From: Chrysoperla carnea
Taxonomy: Eukaryota > Arthropoda > Insecta > Neuroptera > Chrysopidae
NCBI RefSeq assembly: GCF_905475395.1
Contig: NC_058338.1
Location: forward strand, 94,411,435-94,475,434
Length of the DNA stretch: 64,000 nt
Direction: 5' to 3'
The translations under genes and the position numbers were made by a program. Shown here one piece after another: positions 1-10,734 of this stretch; position 1 is the stretch's first letter; every line of letters starts with the position of its first letter. The notes under the pieces were generated by a model. That model was not told the DNA's origin. It searched no databases and was given only the letters and a program-made list of their open reading frames with translations.

Positions 1-535
1 ACAGAGGAATGTAAATAATTTATAAGCTATTTTGAATAATAATAAATTTATACAAAACATATGTATTGATGAAACGACCGTCTCCTGCTCTATTCAGTTG
101 TTTTTGTAATTGAATCAACAAACAAATTTCAACTTGTTTTGTTATTATTTCTTGGAATATACAAAATAGTTTTTTTTAATGTATGTTAAATAGATTGTAA
201 GACGTCCTATTTAGCTTAAGTATTAACACAATACCATCATAGTTAAAATATAAAAAGTGGGCGGGTTTGATCAAGTCCAATGAAATCATTTATACTTTAA
301 AAAAAATCCCTTCCTCAGTTCAAAGTAATAAAATAAAATAAACTTATATCTACTTATTATCATTGGCTACTGATTATCGAATGATAGTCTGTCAATGAAC
401 AAATATATCAATTTTTGCCATACCCGTAGCGCCCAAATTAGGGCTCAGATCCAAAATTAGTAAATAACTTTTTCCTTCGTCTTTATGAGCTTATTCTGTA
501 GGCCAACGATCTGCAGTCAATAACAGAACACCCTG

Positions 536-901
536 TATAATATGTTACATTCAATCGTAAACTAATTATTGACAAATGCTTGTCTAGTAATCTTAATTAA
601 AGAGAATTGAAAAAAATACACTCGAACCAGGACTCGAACCCGGACTTCTTGGATTCATGTCAAGCGCCCTACCAATTAGGCTATTCGAGTTCTAGACAGG
701 AATGCAATTTTTTCAACTCAATGAATTTTTTACTTTGTTTATCCACTTTATTTATTATTATTACTTATTATTGTTGTTCACATTTAATTATGCACACAAT
801 ATTTACATCATGGTCTGTTTTGACTAATTTTGATATATAATATGTTACATTCAATCGTAAACTAATTATTGACAAATGCTTGTCTAGTAATCTTAATTAA
901 A
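536..901. repeat. Pair of ~65 bp direct repeats exactly 300 bp apart
   Basis: The stretch 536-601 recurs at 836-901; positions 541-600 and 841-900 are identical base for base. Between the two lies a tRNA-like sequence on the minus strand and one arm of an inverted repeat. The exact identity points to a recent duplication or to a large target-site-like duplication caused by rearrangement. Confidence 0.9.
621..689 (-). repeat. tRNA-like sequence, probably SINE head or tRNA pseudogene
   Basis: On the minus strand this 69-nt stretch folds roughly as a tRNA: a 7-bp acceptor stem (CTCGAAT with GTTCGAG), an A-box-like D arm containing AATTGGTAGGGCG, and a B-box-like T arm (GGGTTCGAGTCC) with a 5-bp stem. 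The anticodon loop has A where the invariant U33 should be and the anticodon stem has a mismatch, so I do not call a functional tRNA. A 5' half of the same sequence lies at 945-975 on the plus strand. Confidence 0.6.
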
Positions 902-975
902 GTAAAAAATTCATTGAGTTGAAAAAATTGCATTCGTGTCTAGAACTCGAATAGCCTAATTGGTAGGGCGCTTGA
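658..975. repeat. Inverted repeat with ~74 bp arms including half of the tRNA-like sequence
   Basis: Positions 658-732 reappear in reverse complement at 902-975 with about one mismatch. Each arm carries the 5' half of the tRNA-like sequence plus ~43 bp of flank. Together with the 300-bp-offset direct repeats this makes a compact, recently rearranged structure, possibly a partial inverted duplication of a SINE insertion. Confidence 0.85.
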
Positions 976-1317
976 ATTAAGACTGTTTTAAACAAAAGTT
1001 GTTGATATAAAAGATTTTCCATGATTGCATAAATACTCACAAGTGAACTAATGTTAAGTGGTCAACATAATATAATGAATGGTATGTTCTACTTTTTTTT
1101 TCGTAATGATACTAAAAATATCAAGTAATTTTTTATTTTGTTCAAACTAAAAGTATCATTTTTAATTATTCGTAAACAAAAACTGTTATTCCATAAAAGA
1201 TGAACAAAATTTATAATGAGGCATATCCATCATGAAAAAGACTAGGATATTATATACTGCCAACATATACAAAGTGACACACCAAAATAAAAACTTAATA
1301 ATGGTTATAACAAGTGA

Positions 1318-1570
1318 AATTTAAAAAATTTTAAAAACCCCCGACAAAATTTTCGAGTACGGAACCCTTAACTCACACTTAAAATATAGCTAAGAACACT
1401 CTCCATTAAATTACCTTTCAAACGAAACAACTATAGTAAAGAAAAAATTCAAAATCGATTCATCCGTTTAGAAGCTACGATGCCACAGGCAGATAAGCAG
1501 ACAAAAAGATAGACACACATACATAGCGTTTAAACTTATAAGACCGCTTTTTTTGTTCGGGGGTTAAAAA
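1318..1570 (+). repeat. Interspersed repeat with CCCCCGACA start and CGGGGGTTAAAAA end
   Basis: The block begins near a run reading ACCCCCGACA and ends in GGGGGTTAAAAA. It contains phrases such as TACGGAACCCTTAACTC and TCATCCGTTTAGAAGCTACG. A related, inverted copy is at 21477-21840. The phrases resemble a widespread insect repeat I recognise from general knowledge, class uncertain. Confidence 0.65.
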
Positions 1571-1849
1571 TGATTATTTTAATCATAAACAAGTGAAAAT
1601 AAATAATTGACTGAGTTAACTGTTGAAATATCTTGTATAGATAGTGTTGAATGCCAGATTTTGTAATGCATTGATAATTAGATAAGTTTAAAAAACGTTT
1701 CTCCTTCTGGCCAGTCTTTCGAAATTTCGATAACTTTTCTGTTTACCTCTTTTCATATTATTCGACAGGTTTGATATGAAACAAGATTCAAAAGAATAAT
1801 TATTTGAAGCTACCTAAAAATTTTAAACCATTATCAAAGAACATAAAAT

Positions 1850-2515
1850 TCTCTTTTTAACCATGGCAAAAAAAAAATTAAATCGATCGATTGGTTAAGA
1901 TAAATTACACAGAAGATGGAGGGTATGGGTTCAATCTTCCGGGTAGCATATTTTAAGAACCAGTCGATCGGTTTCATTTTTTTTTTAATCATAATTAAAG
2001 AGATAATTTTATGCTCTTTCAAATGAGGTGTTACAAAGTAGGAAGTGCCATTTGAAATTTCTGTGTGCAATTTGAAGTTGGAGTGAGTGGGGGTAAAGGA
2101 ATGAAATATAAAATTTTCTAGGTACCATTTTCGAACTTAACCGTCGATATTTAAATCGACGTGTTTTCACTCAAAACAATAATCACATTAGGTAAGAGTT
2201 ATTTAGAGTAGACACCCTCCATCTTCTGTGTAGTTTACCTTGAGAATCAATCGGTCATTTTATTTTTGTATCATGGTGAATAGAGAATTTTATGCCCTTT
2301 CAAATGATGTATAACAAGTTAGGGGGTGTCATTTGAAATTTCAAAGTTGGGGTGGCTAGAGGCGAAAGAGTGAAACTAAAATTACTCTAGGTACCATTTT
2401 TGAACTTCCCTCTTGATATCTAAATCGATGTGTTTTCACTCAAAACAATAATCACAGCAGGTCTGAGTTTTAAAGTTTGGGTACTTTTGAAATGATCACA
2501 CTGTATATAAAAAGA
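1850..2515 (+). repeat. Two diverged copies of a ~240 bp repeat (family B)
   Basis: Two similar units (about 1985-2210 and 2270-2515) share GGTACCATTTT, a run reading GTTTTCACTCAAAACAATAA, and the ending TGATCACACTGTAT. Further copies are at 13175-13365 (inverted) and 13735-13975. An inverted pair around ACACAGAAGATGGAGGG (about 1879-1924 and 2211-2256) spans the first unit. No coding capacity is evident. Confidence 0.7.
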
Positions 2516-2921
2516 ATCTAAACAAACGTAAAAAATTTGAATTACAGATTTAATTTAGGAATTTGGATTCAGGATTCATAGTACAGGACATAGACAATAA
2601 ATTATAATACAGATGGGAAAGTTGAACAGTTTTTACCATGTGAGCTCCAAAAACTTATCACTCGATTCAAGAGATGTCACTAAAGTAGATTCAAGCTCTT
2701 AACTTAAGTATTATAGGCAATGAATTTTACAAAAACGTTTTATGTATCACATAAACTTTCTTAATTTCTACAAACATAAAAATATAACCATAGAAACCAT
2801 TTGATCGTAGTTACCTGGTCATACTTGACAGACTTTAATACAAAAATCTGTTTAATACAAAAATTATTCTGAAATAGTGTCAGTTATTATAAAATATTTA
2901 TTATAAATATTAAAATTAAAA

Positions 2922-3391
2922 GATGGTTTTTCATTGTTGTGTGAAAGCTTGTGAAAAAATGCAAAACGAGATTAGTTTACATATGATTCCTAAGAATTCT
3001 GAGGTAAGTAAAAAAATTATTAACTTGAGAAAGAATCTTCTTGAAAGACTTAATTTTACAACGATTTAAAAAATGGACGATAGCGATTGGTCGAACGGAC
3101 ATCGAATATTCTAAACGAGAAAACTATCGTGTCTGCGATTTACATTTCGCCGACGAAATGAAATTCCAAGTTTCAAGAGGAAAATTTCGAACTAACTTAA
3201 AGGCTAATGCTTTTCCTAGCCTGCACTTAAGTAGTAAGTTAAAATACTTATGTAATAAATTTGCTTAGTTTACTATTGTAAGTAGGTCTTATAGATAACC
3301 CACGAATGTAGTCAACGATTTGATTATAAGGTAATGTTTATTTATTTTAGGTTCACAATTTATACATGCAGAGACGGTAAACATAAATTGA
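2922..3391 (+). CDS. THAP-domain protein, small, gene or remnant
   Basis: THAP domains are C2CH zinc-coordinating DNA-binding modules, found in host transcription factors and P-element-like transposases. The first exon starts at ATG 2922 with Cys pairs near residues 5-10 (HCCVKAC) and the HMIP motif. The second, 3048-3233, carries RFKKW, the C-x2-H pair in VCDLHF, and the terminal AFPSL that replaces AVPTIF. A donor follows at 3234 and an acceptor at 3350, after which about 13 residues reach a stop at 3389-3391. The intron between the first two exons is awkward. The strong donor at 3004 leaves the wrong phase; a donor at 3008 with the acceptor ending at 3047 restores frame, but gives an intron of only 40 nt. 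It is therefore either a gene with a minimal intron or a frameshifted THAP remnant. Outside the domain there is almost nothing, so it may be DNA-binding only. Confidence 0.6.
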
Positions 3392-4554
3392 AATAAAGCT
3401 GCATCAAAACGACCTGGTGAGTGAATTTAAGGTATACCGAATTTCAATTGTTATGCACTTATAATTAACAATTATAATTTAGGCTAAAAGTAAATATAAC
3501 AATATAGTTATAAGAATAAAAATAAAAGCTATAGAGATATTAAATATTCATTAATGAATTTTTTAATTTGTTATGTTTACTGTATTATTTGCCATTAAAC
3601 ACAAGTTCAACAATTAAAAATTATAATTTAGCGAAACATCCAAATCTTTATGATTTTCTATAAGAAGGCATGCTTTGTGTCCATTTACAATATGTTTGGA
3701 TTCAATTATATTTTATTAAATCACAAAAAATGGAATTATTATTGAAATTTAAGAGCTTTTGTACTTTTTCACTATTTGATACCTAAAATCATATTATTAT
3801 GTATATAGTCCATTACAAATAACTTTCACACAAAACAATCATTTTTTCTGTCATTGTCTCTCTAATTCCACTAAGAATAATCACTGGAGTATAATAAACT
3901 TTGATATAATACTTACACCTTAACTATTTTGAACCTGTATAATAAGAACCATGTTCATAATTACATTCAAGAAAGGTTATTCTCATAAATTGACCCAAAA
4001 AGCCTAACTTTTTTTTTTAAAGATTCATCCTGTAGTTAGTTAGTATATATAAAGGATATAGTATGGATAGTAGAGTATTATATATAGAGTATGTATATAA
4101 CTCGTAGGTATAGATATACTCATGGATTTGTCTACTAATACTGTTTAGCTCATGATGCCATTGGTTCTCGCTAATGAGTCCCTTTTATATCATTAAACAT
4201 AACACATAATAACATTAAATCCCCTTAATAATGAAAACGTTTATTTTCAAACAGGTTAAGCAGTAAACTTTTACCTTCTTCATGCTCAGATGCTGTTTTA
4301 ATATACAGCTGTAGTCATAAAAATTGCAATACATTACTCATAAATGCAGAACGCATAAAATCGTTATAACATTTAGTAAGATGAACATTTAGAGACTGGT
4401 GCATCGTGGAGCGTTTATTCATGTGATGTATTTTGCCACGAAATGTATTTTGTAGTAAAAAATAAAGAAGGAAGTGATAATCCCCTATTTCCATCGAAAA
4501 CTTTTTACAAGCTTTTATTTAGTTTCACTTGTCCGAGGTTTGTAATCAAATTTT
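3392..4554. other. AT-rich non-coding stretch, nothing recognised
   Basis: No open frame, splice-consistent exon or clear repeat boundary is visible. It separates the THAP locus from the first family A repeat. Confidence 0.5.
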
Positions 4555-5098
4555 TATACCATGTATATATGAAATATACATAGTATCTTAAGTTTAGTCC
4601 CAAGTTTGTAACGCTTAAAAATATTGATGCTACGAAAAAAATTTTGGTATAGGTGTTCATAGAATCATCTAATTAGTCCATTTCCGGTTGTCCGTCCGTC
4701 CGTCCGTCTGTGGACACGATAACTCAAAACAAAAAAAGATATCAAGCTGAAATTTTTACAGCGTACTCACGACGTAAAAAGTGAGGTCGAGTTCGTAAAT
4801 GAGCAACATAGGTCAATTGGATCTTAACCTATGGGTCCGTAGGACCCATCTTGTAAGCCGTTAGAGATAGAACAAAAGTTTAAATGTAAAAAATGTTCCT
4901 TATCAAAATATAAACAACTTTTGTTGGAAACATTTTTTTGTAAACATCATTGTTTACCCGCGAGGGCACAAATTAGGCGTAAATTGTATAGCATGTATTA
5001 TATAAATTGTATATGTATGTGCAATGTGATAGAGTAATCAACACTATTTATACATGATTTTTCAACAATTAACTCAGTCAATTGTTTGTTTTCACTTG
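4555..5098 (-). repeat. Family A interspersed repeat, full-length copy
   Basis: Family A has one end reading CAAGTGAAAACAAACAATTG, followed by a short palindrome around TTGACTGAGTTAATTG. The other end reads CATATATACATGGTATA. This copy is inverted relative to that description and is about 544 bp long. Inside are a GTCC tetranucleotide run, ACAACCGGAAATGG in reverse complement, and a conserved GTTTACCCGCGAGGGC block. There is no coding capacity, poly-A tail or obvious target duplication. Other copies are at 10039, 11224, 18815, 23991, 32603, 37310, 41602 and 47015. Confidence 0.85.
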
Positions 5099-5200
5099 TA
5101 TAGGTTAAATATCCACTTACCGGAATTCCGATTGAGCTGAAATTTTGACCTATTACATAACCTGATTTTCAGATCACTTCCACCACAAAATACTTTTTAA

Positions 5201-5405
5201 GGGCAAGGTTTTATTCTACTTAAAAGTAGAAAATAATTTTTCTTATAAGTCACTCGTACCAATATGACTATTTGTAAAAGCATGAGGCACTTCGAATAAT
5301 CCTTGATATTTTAAATTGAGCGCGTCCAGGTTTAACAAATAGTCATGTGTGGATGATTCATAGGAAAAATCATTTTCTACTTTTCAATACAATAAAAGCT
5401 TGTCT
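5201..5405. repeat. Imperfect hairpin, ~80 bp arms
   Basis: The left arm 5201-5282 pairs with 5328-5405 in reverse complement (shared AAGTAGAAAAT and ATGACTATTTGT), with a ~45 bp loop. It sits right beside a family A copy and looks like a small foldback element. Confidence 0.7.
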
Positions 5406-5629
5406 CTGAAATATTATTTTTAATTTAATTTTTTTTTTTAAATATGAAGAAAGAAAAATGCACTTTGAACTGATGGCATTAATTTTTGATCTAAGTTGAA
5501 AATAGCTGAAATTTTAATCTCTTGTTTCTTTTCTCGTTAATTTTTCAAAGAGGTGAAAATCTCCAAGAGATCCATCGCTCCGAAATTATCACTGTAGGAC
5601 AAAATGGCATAAAATGGCAGCCATTTTAA

Positions 5630-5994
5630 GGACGTTCATGCGTGTACCTGTTTTGCTATGTGCGTTCATAGGGAAACAGTATGTAAATTTTAAAGAATTT
5701 TAAATTAGTAGAAAATAGAAATTTTTTTTGAAATTCTAAAAGTTTAAATAATAGTTAACTGGTAAAAGTTTCAAGTATGGTTATCGATATAATTTTTGAA
5801 AAATATCGATTTATATTTTCCATTTAGTCTCATGTTAAACCTTACTTTTAGTAACTTTTTAAACTTAAAATTTAATGAAATTAATTGGATAACAGGATAT
5901 TTTTCCTGTTTTAAATCATAGAAAATCATTTAAACTATCGCTTTATCATATTGTTTTTAATTTCTCTACTAATATCGTTGACGCATGAACGTCC
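5630..5994. mobile_element. TTAA-flanked MITE, piggyBac-like target
   Basis: The 365 bp element has perfect inverted termini GGACGTTCATGCG and CGCATGAACGTCC. TTAA abuts both ends (5626-5629 and 5995-5998), the target duplication typical of piggyBac elements. The interior is AT-rich with no transposase, so it is non-autonomous. The related terminus GGATGTA/GGATGGA occurs on elements at 20914, 29432 and 58179. Confidence 0.8.
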
Positions 5995-6002
5995 TTAAAC
6001 AA

Positions 6003-6272
6003 TAAAACTGTTTTACCATATGTATGTATACATATAATAATAACTGAAAAGGGAAGGGGCGAAATCTCCCCAAAATAATAAAGGTCGAACTATTTAACGG
6101 ATTTCGCTAAAATTTTAACCGAAAGTTGTAAGTAATAAAACCTACAATTGGTATTAGTTTCATTAAAATTAATCAAATATTTTTCAAGTTACAGTCAAAT
6201 GAACTGTTTTACCATATGTATGTATACATATAATAATAACTGAAAGGGGAAGGGGCGAAATCTCCCCAAAAA
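6003..6272 (+). repeat. Direct repeat of ~72 bp
   Basis: The block beginning ACTGTTTTACCATATGTATG and containing GGGGCGAAATCTCCCC occurs at about 6005-6077 and again at 6202-6272, nearly identical. The intervening ~125 bp is not repeated. Confidence 0.85.
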
Positions 6273-6454
6273 AATATGAGGAGTAGTTCTTAACATTGAC
6301 GACAAACCTACCAAATTTGGATATGCACCGATGTCTCCTCTTGCGAATATAAAATAAAAATGATAAAATTTCTGAAAAAAATTTGACGCCATTTTGTTGG
6401 TTAGAATTGTTGCACCACTCCGGAAAAGTAAAAAATTTCCAAAAATACTAATTT

Positions 6455-6712
6455 TGATGTGAAAAGAAAAACCCCAAAGTTTCGCTGCCCGAACTTTTAA
6501 TCCATATAACAGCCTTTTTTTGCTTAGTTTTATTCCAGTAATATGATTTTACCCCTAATTATTTTGTGTGATGTATTGCATTTTTAACCAATTGTTTTTT
6601 TAAAAGAATTTGTTTGTCTAGTCCTAATTTGTTTTTAATTTATGACAAATATTTAGTGTAAAAAGAAGAAAAACTCCAAAGTTTCGCTGCCCGAACTTTT
6701 AATCCATACACA
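6455..6712 (+). repeat. Direct repeat of ~50 bp
   Basis: AAAGTTTCGCTGCCCGAACT and the following TTTAATCCATA occur at about 6476-6510 and 6677-6710, with similar flanks. It lies just downstream of the 6003-6272 repeat pair and may be part of the same composite. Confidence 0.8.
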
Positions 6713-6834
6713 AGGCTTAATTTTATTCTACTATATAGCAAAAATTTAAAATGGCATAAAATAATGATAGAAAACAACAATATTTACATAAATCATATGA
6801 TTTTAGTAAACATATCAATAATAAACAAAATAAA

Positions 6835-7290
6835 TCTCTATCCCTATATATTCGAAATGCGAAAGTAAGGATGTTTGTTTGTTTGTTTGATTGTTACGCT
6901 TTCACGCTAAAACTAGAGATTGGTTTATAATGTGCGTTTACTGTACGGCAATATAGCTTATACTTCAGAATAACAAATGAGCTTTAATTTATAAAGATAT
7001 ATTTTAAAAAAAATTTATTTATAATCTTTAATTTATGGTTCAAAATGATGATTATATAGATGAAACAGATCTATAATCATCATTTTGAACCATAAATTAA
7101 AGTATTCTGTAAAAATTTAAAATAGTAAATGTCAAACCATTCATGGTCAACTTTTCTGATATACTCAATTAATAATTATGACTATTTTACATTTAACAAA
7201 ATTGAAAACTGTGCACATCAAGAGAAGTGAAGGCTATAATGCGGTGTTTTTTACTTGTTAGCCCAGTGAAACGGGCGGGTATCAAGCTAG
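6835..7290 (+). mobile_element. Non-autonomous Helitron-like element
   Basis: The element starts with TCTCTATCCC, preceded by A. It ends with a GC-rich hairpin (GCCC...GGGC at 7261-7276) followed about 10 bases later by CTAG and then T. This is the Helitron pattern: TC start, 3' hairpin, CTRR end, insertion between A and T, no target duplication. It is 456 bp long and contains no Rep/helicase. An internal near-perfect hairpin (7026-7061 with 7069-7102, 7-nt loop) is notable. Confidence 0.7.
7026..7102. repeat. Near-perfect long hairpin, 34-36 bp arms and 7-nt loop
   Basis: The two arms are reverse complements except for a 2-nt insertion in the left arm (GATTATATAGAT versus GATTATAGAT). The loop is GAAACAG. 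It lies inside the Helitron-like element. It could be a replication byproduct or a small-RNA precursor; no transcript evidence is available. Confidence 0.9.
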
Positions 7291-7886
7291 TAAAATATAA
7301 ATATAAATAATGCAATGAAGCATAGTATATCGCAGACAAGTTTATCACAGGGTTTCAAAAAGGGAAGAATACGTCAAGTTCGTTTAGTCATTCAAAAGTT
7401 CGTTAGGACCATTTTTATGTTTGTGAACCTCTAACGGTTCCAACAGAGTCATTTCTTTACCTTTTTGTGTGGTATGGAGTAGGAGAGCGGAGGCTAATAC
7501 CGCACAGCGGCTAATTCCGTACATTACTGTTTATCCTGAAGGAATTGAGCTGCGTGCGTTTGCTTGGTGTCAATCATTAGCGCAGTAGTGTTAGTTTAGC
7601 CTCTTAAGTTACTGTGTTATTAAGGGTAATAATTTTGGTATAAATAGATGTTATGTGATTTGGCGCTCGTTTTTATAACTTTTAAACATCAAAAAATAAG
7701 ATGTAAGTACCTATTTTTATTAAATTTTATAATGAAATTATTATATTTCAGACTATAAATATCTTTATAATAAGATTTTGATCAAAGAATCCCTTTATTG
7801 AATTTTTTTTTTTAGGTAAATACTCATTCTTGAAATTTGAATTCGGTTTCGGGAATTTCCGTACACTGTACGGTATTACCCGCAAT

Positions 7887-8144
7887 GAAGCATTGCATGA
7901 AATTATTTCTCCAGAAGCAGCAGTAAATGCAGAATCAGAGATATCACATGAACTCATTTCACCAGTAGAAGCAGTAAATTTAGAATCAGAAATATGAGGA
8001 GCTCATGAATTGTGTGTAATATGTAATGAATTTGGTAAGGATATAGAATTATGGTACAGATGTATGTCATGTGACAAATGGGCACATGCTTTGTGTAGTG
8101 GCGCAAATTCTGCGGACGATTATATCTGTGTATTTTGTGAATAA
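7887..8144 (+). pseudogene. Transposase C-terminus with PHD-like Cys/His finger, broken
   Basis: The frame encodes two copies of a short acidic repeat (ELISPVEAVN type) and then a Cys/His-rich tail with the pattern C-x2-C...W-x2-C-x2-C-x3-WAH-x3-C...YIC-x2-C, ending at TAA 8142-8144. This tail resembles the C-terminal finger of some insect DDE transposases (pogo/piggyBac-type). An in-frame TGA at 7995-7997 splits the two parts. Inverted copies of CTAATTCCGTAC at about 7510 and 8233-8245, plus GTAATTCCGTAC near 8260, suggest element ends around 7505 and 8272. The superfamily is uncertain. Confidence 0.6.
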
Positions 8145-8356
8145 ATAAAAGATTACCCACAGTTAATTAAAATTATTATTTTTATTTGTGAAAAAATACC
8201 TTTTTTTCAGGCTTTTTAGGTTCTTAAAATTATGTACGGAATTAGATGCAAGTCTCGGGTAATTCCGTACAAATAACTTTATAGAATAATTTGATTTTGA
8301 CACTGTCATATTGGACACTGCCAATTATGGATTATTTATATAAAACTTGACTAAAT

Positions 8357-9995
8357 TTATGATGGCTTGATACATAAAGCATTGTATTCTATTAAGTAGG
8401 TTCGAAGAAATACACGTTTAAAGTTAGGTGCGTACGGCATTACCCTCCGCTCCCCTATATCAAATTTAAAACTTGGTCTGTGGTCAAATTCTCTTAAATG
8501 GTTCGCAAAAGTTGAATCCGTTTTTCGATTTTTATAAGATCTTATATATTCTCCTTTGCGAATCTTGAAAGACCTCCCAGTCTGTCCGATGTATACTCCC
8601 AAACATTCTTCACATGTAATTTTGTAAATACCCGATTTTTCTATTGCATCCGTCTTCTGTTTATTATTATAGACCATATTTCGAAAAGATGTAGCAGATC
8701 GAAATGCTACTTGAATTTGATTTTCTCTCTGAGTACATGAGCAATTTTTTTCCGAAATTTGACCGTATAATAGGTGAGAATCTCATATTGTCGTGTTTTC
8801 TCCGTGGGATAAATTGTCCCGAGCGCTATTTTTAGTTGTTTTGTTACAATGAGTTTGTTGATCGTTTTATCGGTAAAACCATTCTGCGTATCAATATATT
8901 TTATGGTGTTTAATTCTCTTTCCAATTTTTCTGGTGATAGTAGAAAGGATTTGTGACAAAATGGGTGTAGAGAGTCGATTAGAATAATCACGTCCGTTGT
9001 TGAAGGTTTTCGATAGACGTTGAATACTAATTTATTTTCTGATCTTGTTTTTTTGAGATCTAGGAAATTTATTTCATTGCATTTTTCTTTTTCCAAAGTA
9101 AATTGTACTTTGTTGTTCTTGTTGTAGAAAATTTTCCAACTGCCTATCTGAGCCTTCAAAACATATGACGATATTATCAACATATCTATACCAAAATTTA
9201 ATATGCTGCTGCGCTTCATTAGTGATGTAGGAGATTTTTCTCGAAATTGTCCATATAAATTTCGGCTAATATGGAACTTTAAAGCACTTAAAGTGGTTAG
9301 TATTTCATCTTTTTTGACAGGATTTCCTTTGGTGAAATTTTACCAAACATATTTGTAATATCCAGTGAGGCTAATTTGTAGCTACTATGTATTTGAAAAT
9401 TATCAAGTTGTTCTTTAGAGAGTGCTTGTTAAAAATGTTCAGTTCTCCTTTTATCAATGATTTTATTTTCTTTGCGACTTTATGTAGCATTGGCAGGCGA
9501 GTGTTCATTTCGATCAAAGTTAATTTTTCAAAATTTAAAAATAAAGCCGTGAAATTCTTTAAACATTCTCAGATCTCATCTTGGTGTTTGTTTGTAGGGT
9601 TAGTTTTTAGTCTCTATATTTTTACCTTTTGTATAAAGTCGCCTATTTTATTTATATATTCTTGTTTTTTCAAAATAACTGTTGAGCCACCTTTTATCAG
9701 CCTTTGTTACGATAAGTTGGTTGTTATCCAGTTTTGTTCTGATTGATTTTATAAGTTTTATTGATCCTGACCTATCGGAGGTAGTAGCTGCTGTTCTCAA
9801 AATTTAACCGTTCTTTGGCGAGTCCGCCCTTCGTCTTTTTTAAAGCTAATTCACAGTCAACAGTTAAATTTTCTTTCATTTTGTTGAAATTTTGATTCAG
9901 AATGAATTTCATTCCTTTATCAATAATATTGAGTTCTTGTTTGTTGAATGTGATATTATTTGATAAGTTGATAGTGCGTTTTTCAAATTTTATTT
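8357..9995 (-). pseudogene. Penelope-like retroelement: reverse transcriptase plus GIY-YIG endonuclease, decayed
   Basis: Read on the minus strand, an N-terminal part near 9990-9800 has the LSN...LNIIDKGMKF pattern. An RT segment near 9380-9330 carries the catalytic Asp in SLDITNMF. The RT active-site box near 9185 reads RYVDN instead of YVDD, so the second catalytic Asp has become Asn. NFLDL and YRKPSTTD follow at 9060-8990. The C-terminal part 8677-8357 is a GIY-YIG endonuclease with GIYKITCEEC, VYIGQTGRS and the downstream FANHL. The pieces lie in different frames with shifts near 9140 and 8710, so no full protein can be made. RT plus GIY-YIG in this order is diagnostic of Penelope-like elements. 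Confidence 0.85.
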
Positions 9996-10038
9996 CTGTT
10001 AAAAACTGTTAAAAGACGGGTTTTTGAGTTTTTGTTAT

Positions 10039-10617
10039 TATACCATGTATATATAAAATATATTATACCATGTATATATGAAATATACATAGTATATTAA
10101 GTTTAATCCCAAGTTTGTAACGCTTAAAAATAATGATGCTAGGAAAAAAGTTTTGTCATAGGTGTTCATAAAATCACCTAATTAGTCCATTTCCAGTTGT
10201 CCGTCCGTCCGTCTGTGGACACGATAACTCAAAAACGAAAAAAGATATCGAGCTGAAATTTTTACAGCGTACTCAGGACGTAAAAAGTGAGGTCAAGTTC
10301 GTAAATGAGCATCGTAGGGCAATTGGGTCTTGGGTACGTAGGCCCCATCTTGTAAACAGTTAGAGATAGAACAATAGTTTAAATATAAAAAATGTACCTT
10401 ATCAAAAATTAAACAACTTTTGTTTGAAACATTTTTTTGTAAACATCACTGTTTACCCATGAGGGCGCCCATTAAGCGGAAATTTTATAATATGTACTAT
10501 ACTTGAATATCAGTTATGTATGTGTCACATGTTTGTATGTGTAATATGACAAAGAAATCAACACTGACTATGCATGGTATTTCAACAATTAACTCAGTCA
10601 ATTGTTTGTTTTCACTT
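10039..10617 (-). repeat. Family A repeat with duplicated terminus
   Basis: This copy has the same layout as the copy at 4555. The TATACCATGTATATAT end is present twice in tandem (10039 and 10064), and the opposite end reads TTTTCACTTA. It follows directly on the Penelope remnant. Confidence 0.85.
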
Positions 10618-10734
10618 ATTTTTGTCTTAAATTTGATAGTGGATTACAGCAAAGTATAATTAAAAAAATTTGTTAAATATATTACATGAATATTTTAATT
10701 CTTAAAATGCAATTCCACAAAGTAAAGCTCGATC

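Noticed and set aside
621-689. Functional tRNA gene
   Set aside because: A and B boxes and stems are present, but position 33 is not U, the anticodon stem has a mismatch, and a half copy lies nearby; it is more likely a SINE head or pseudogene.
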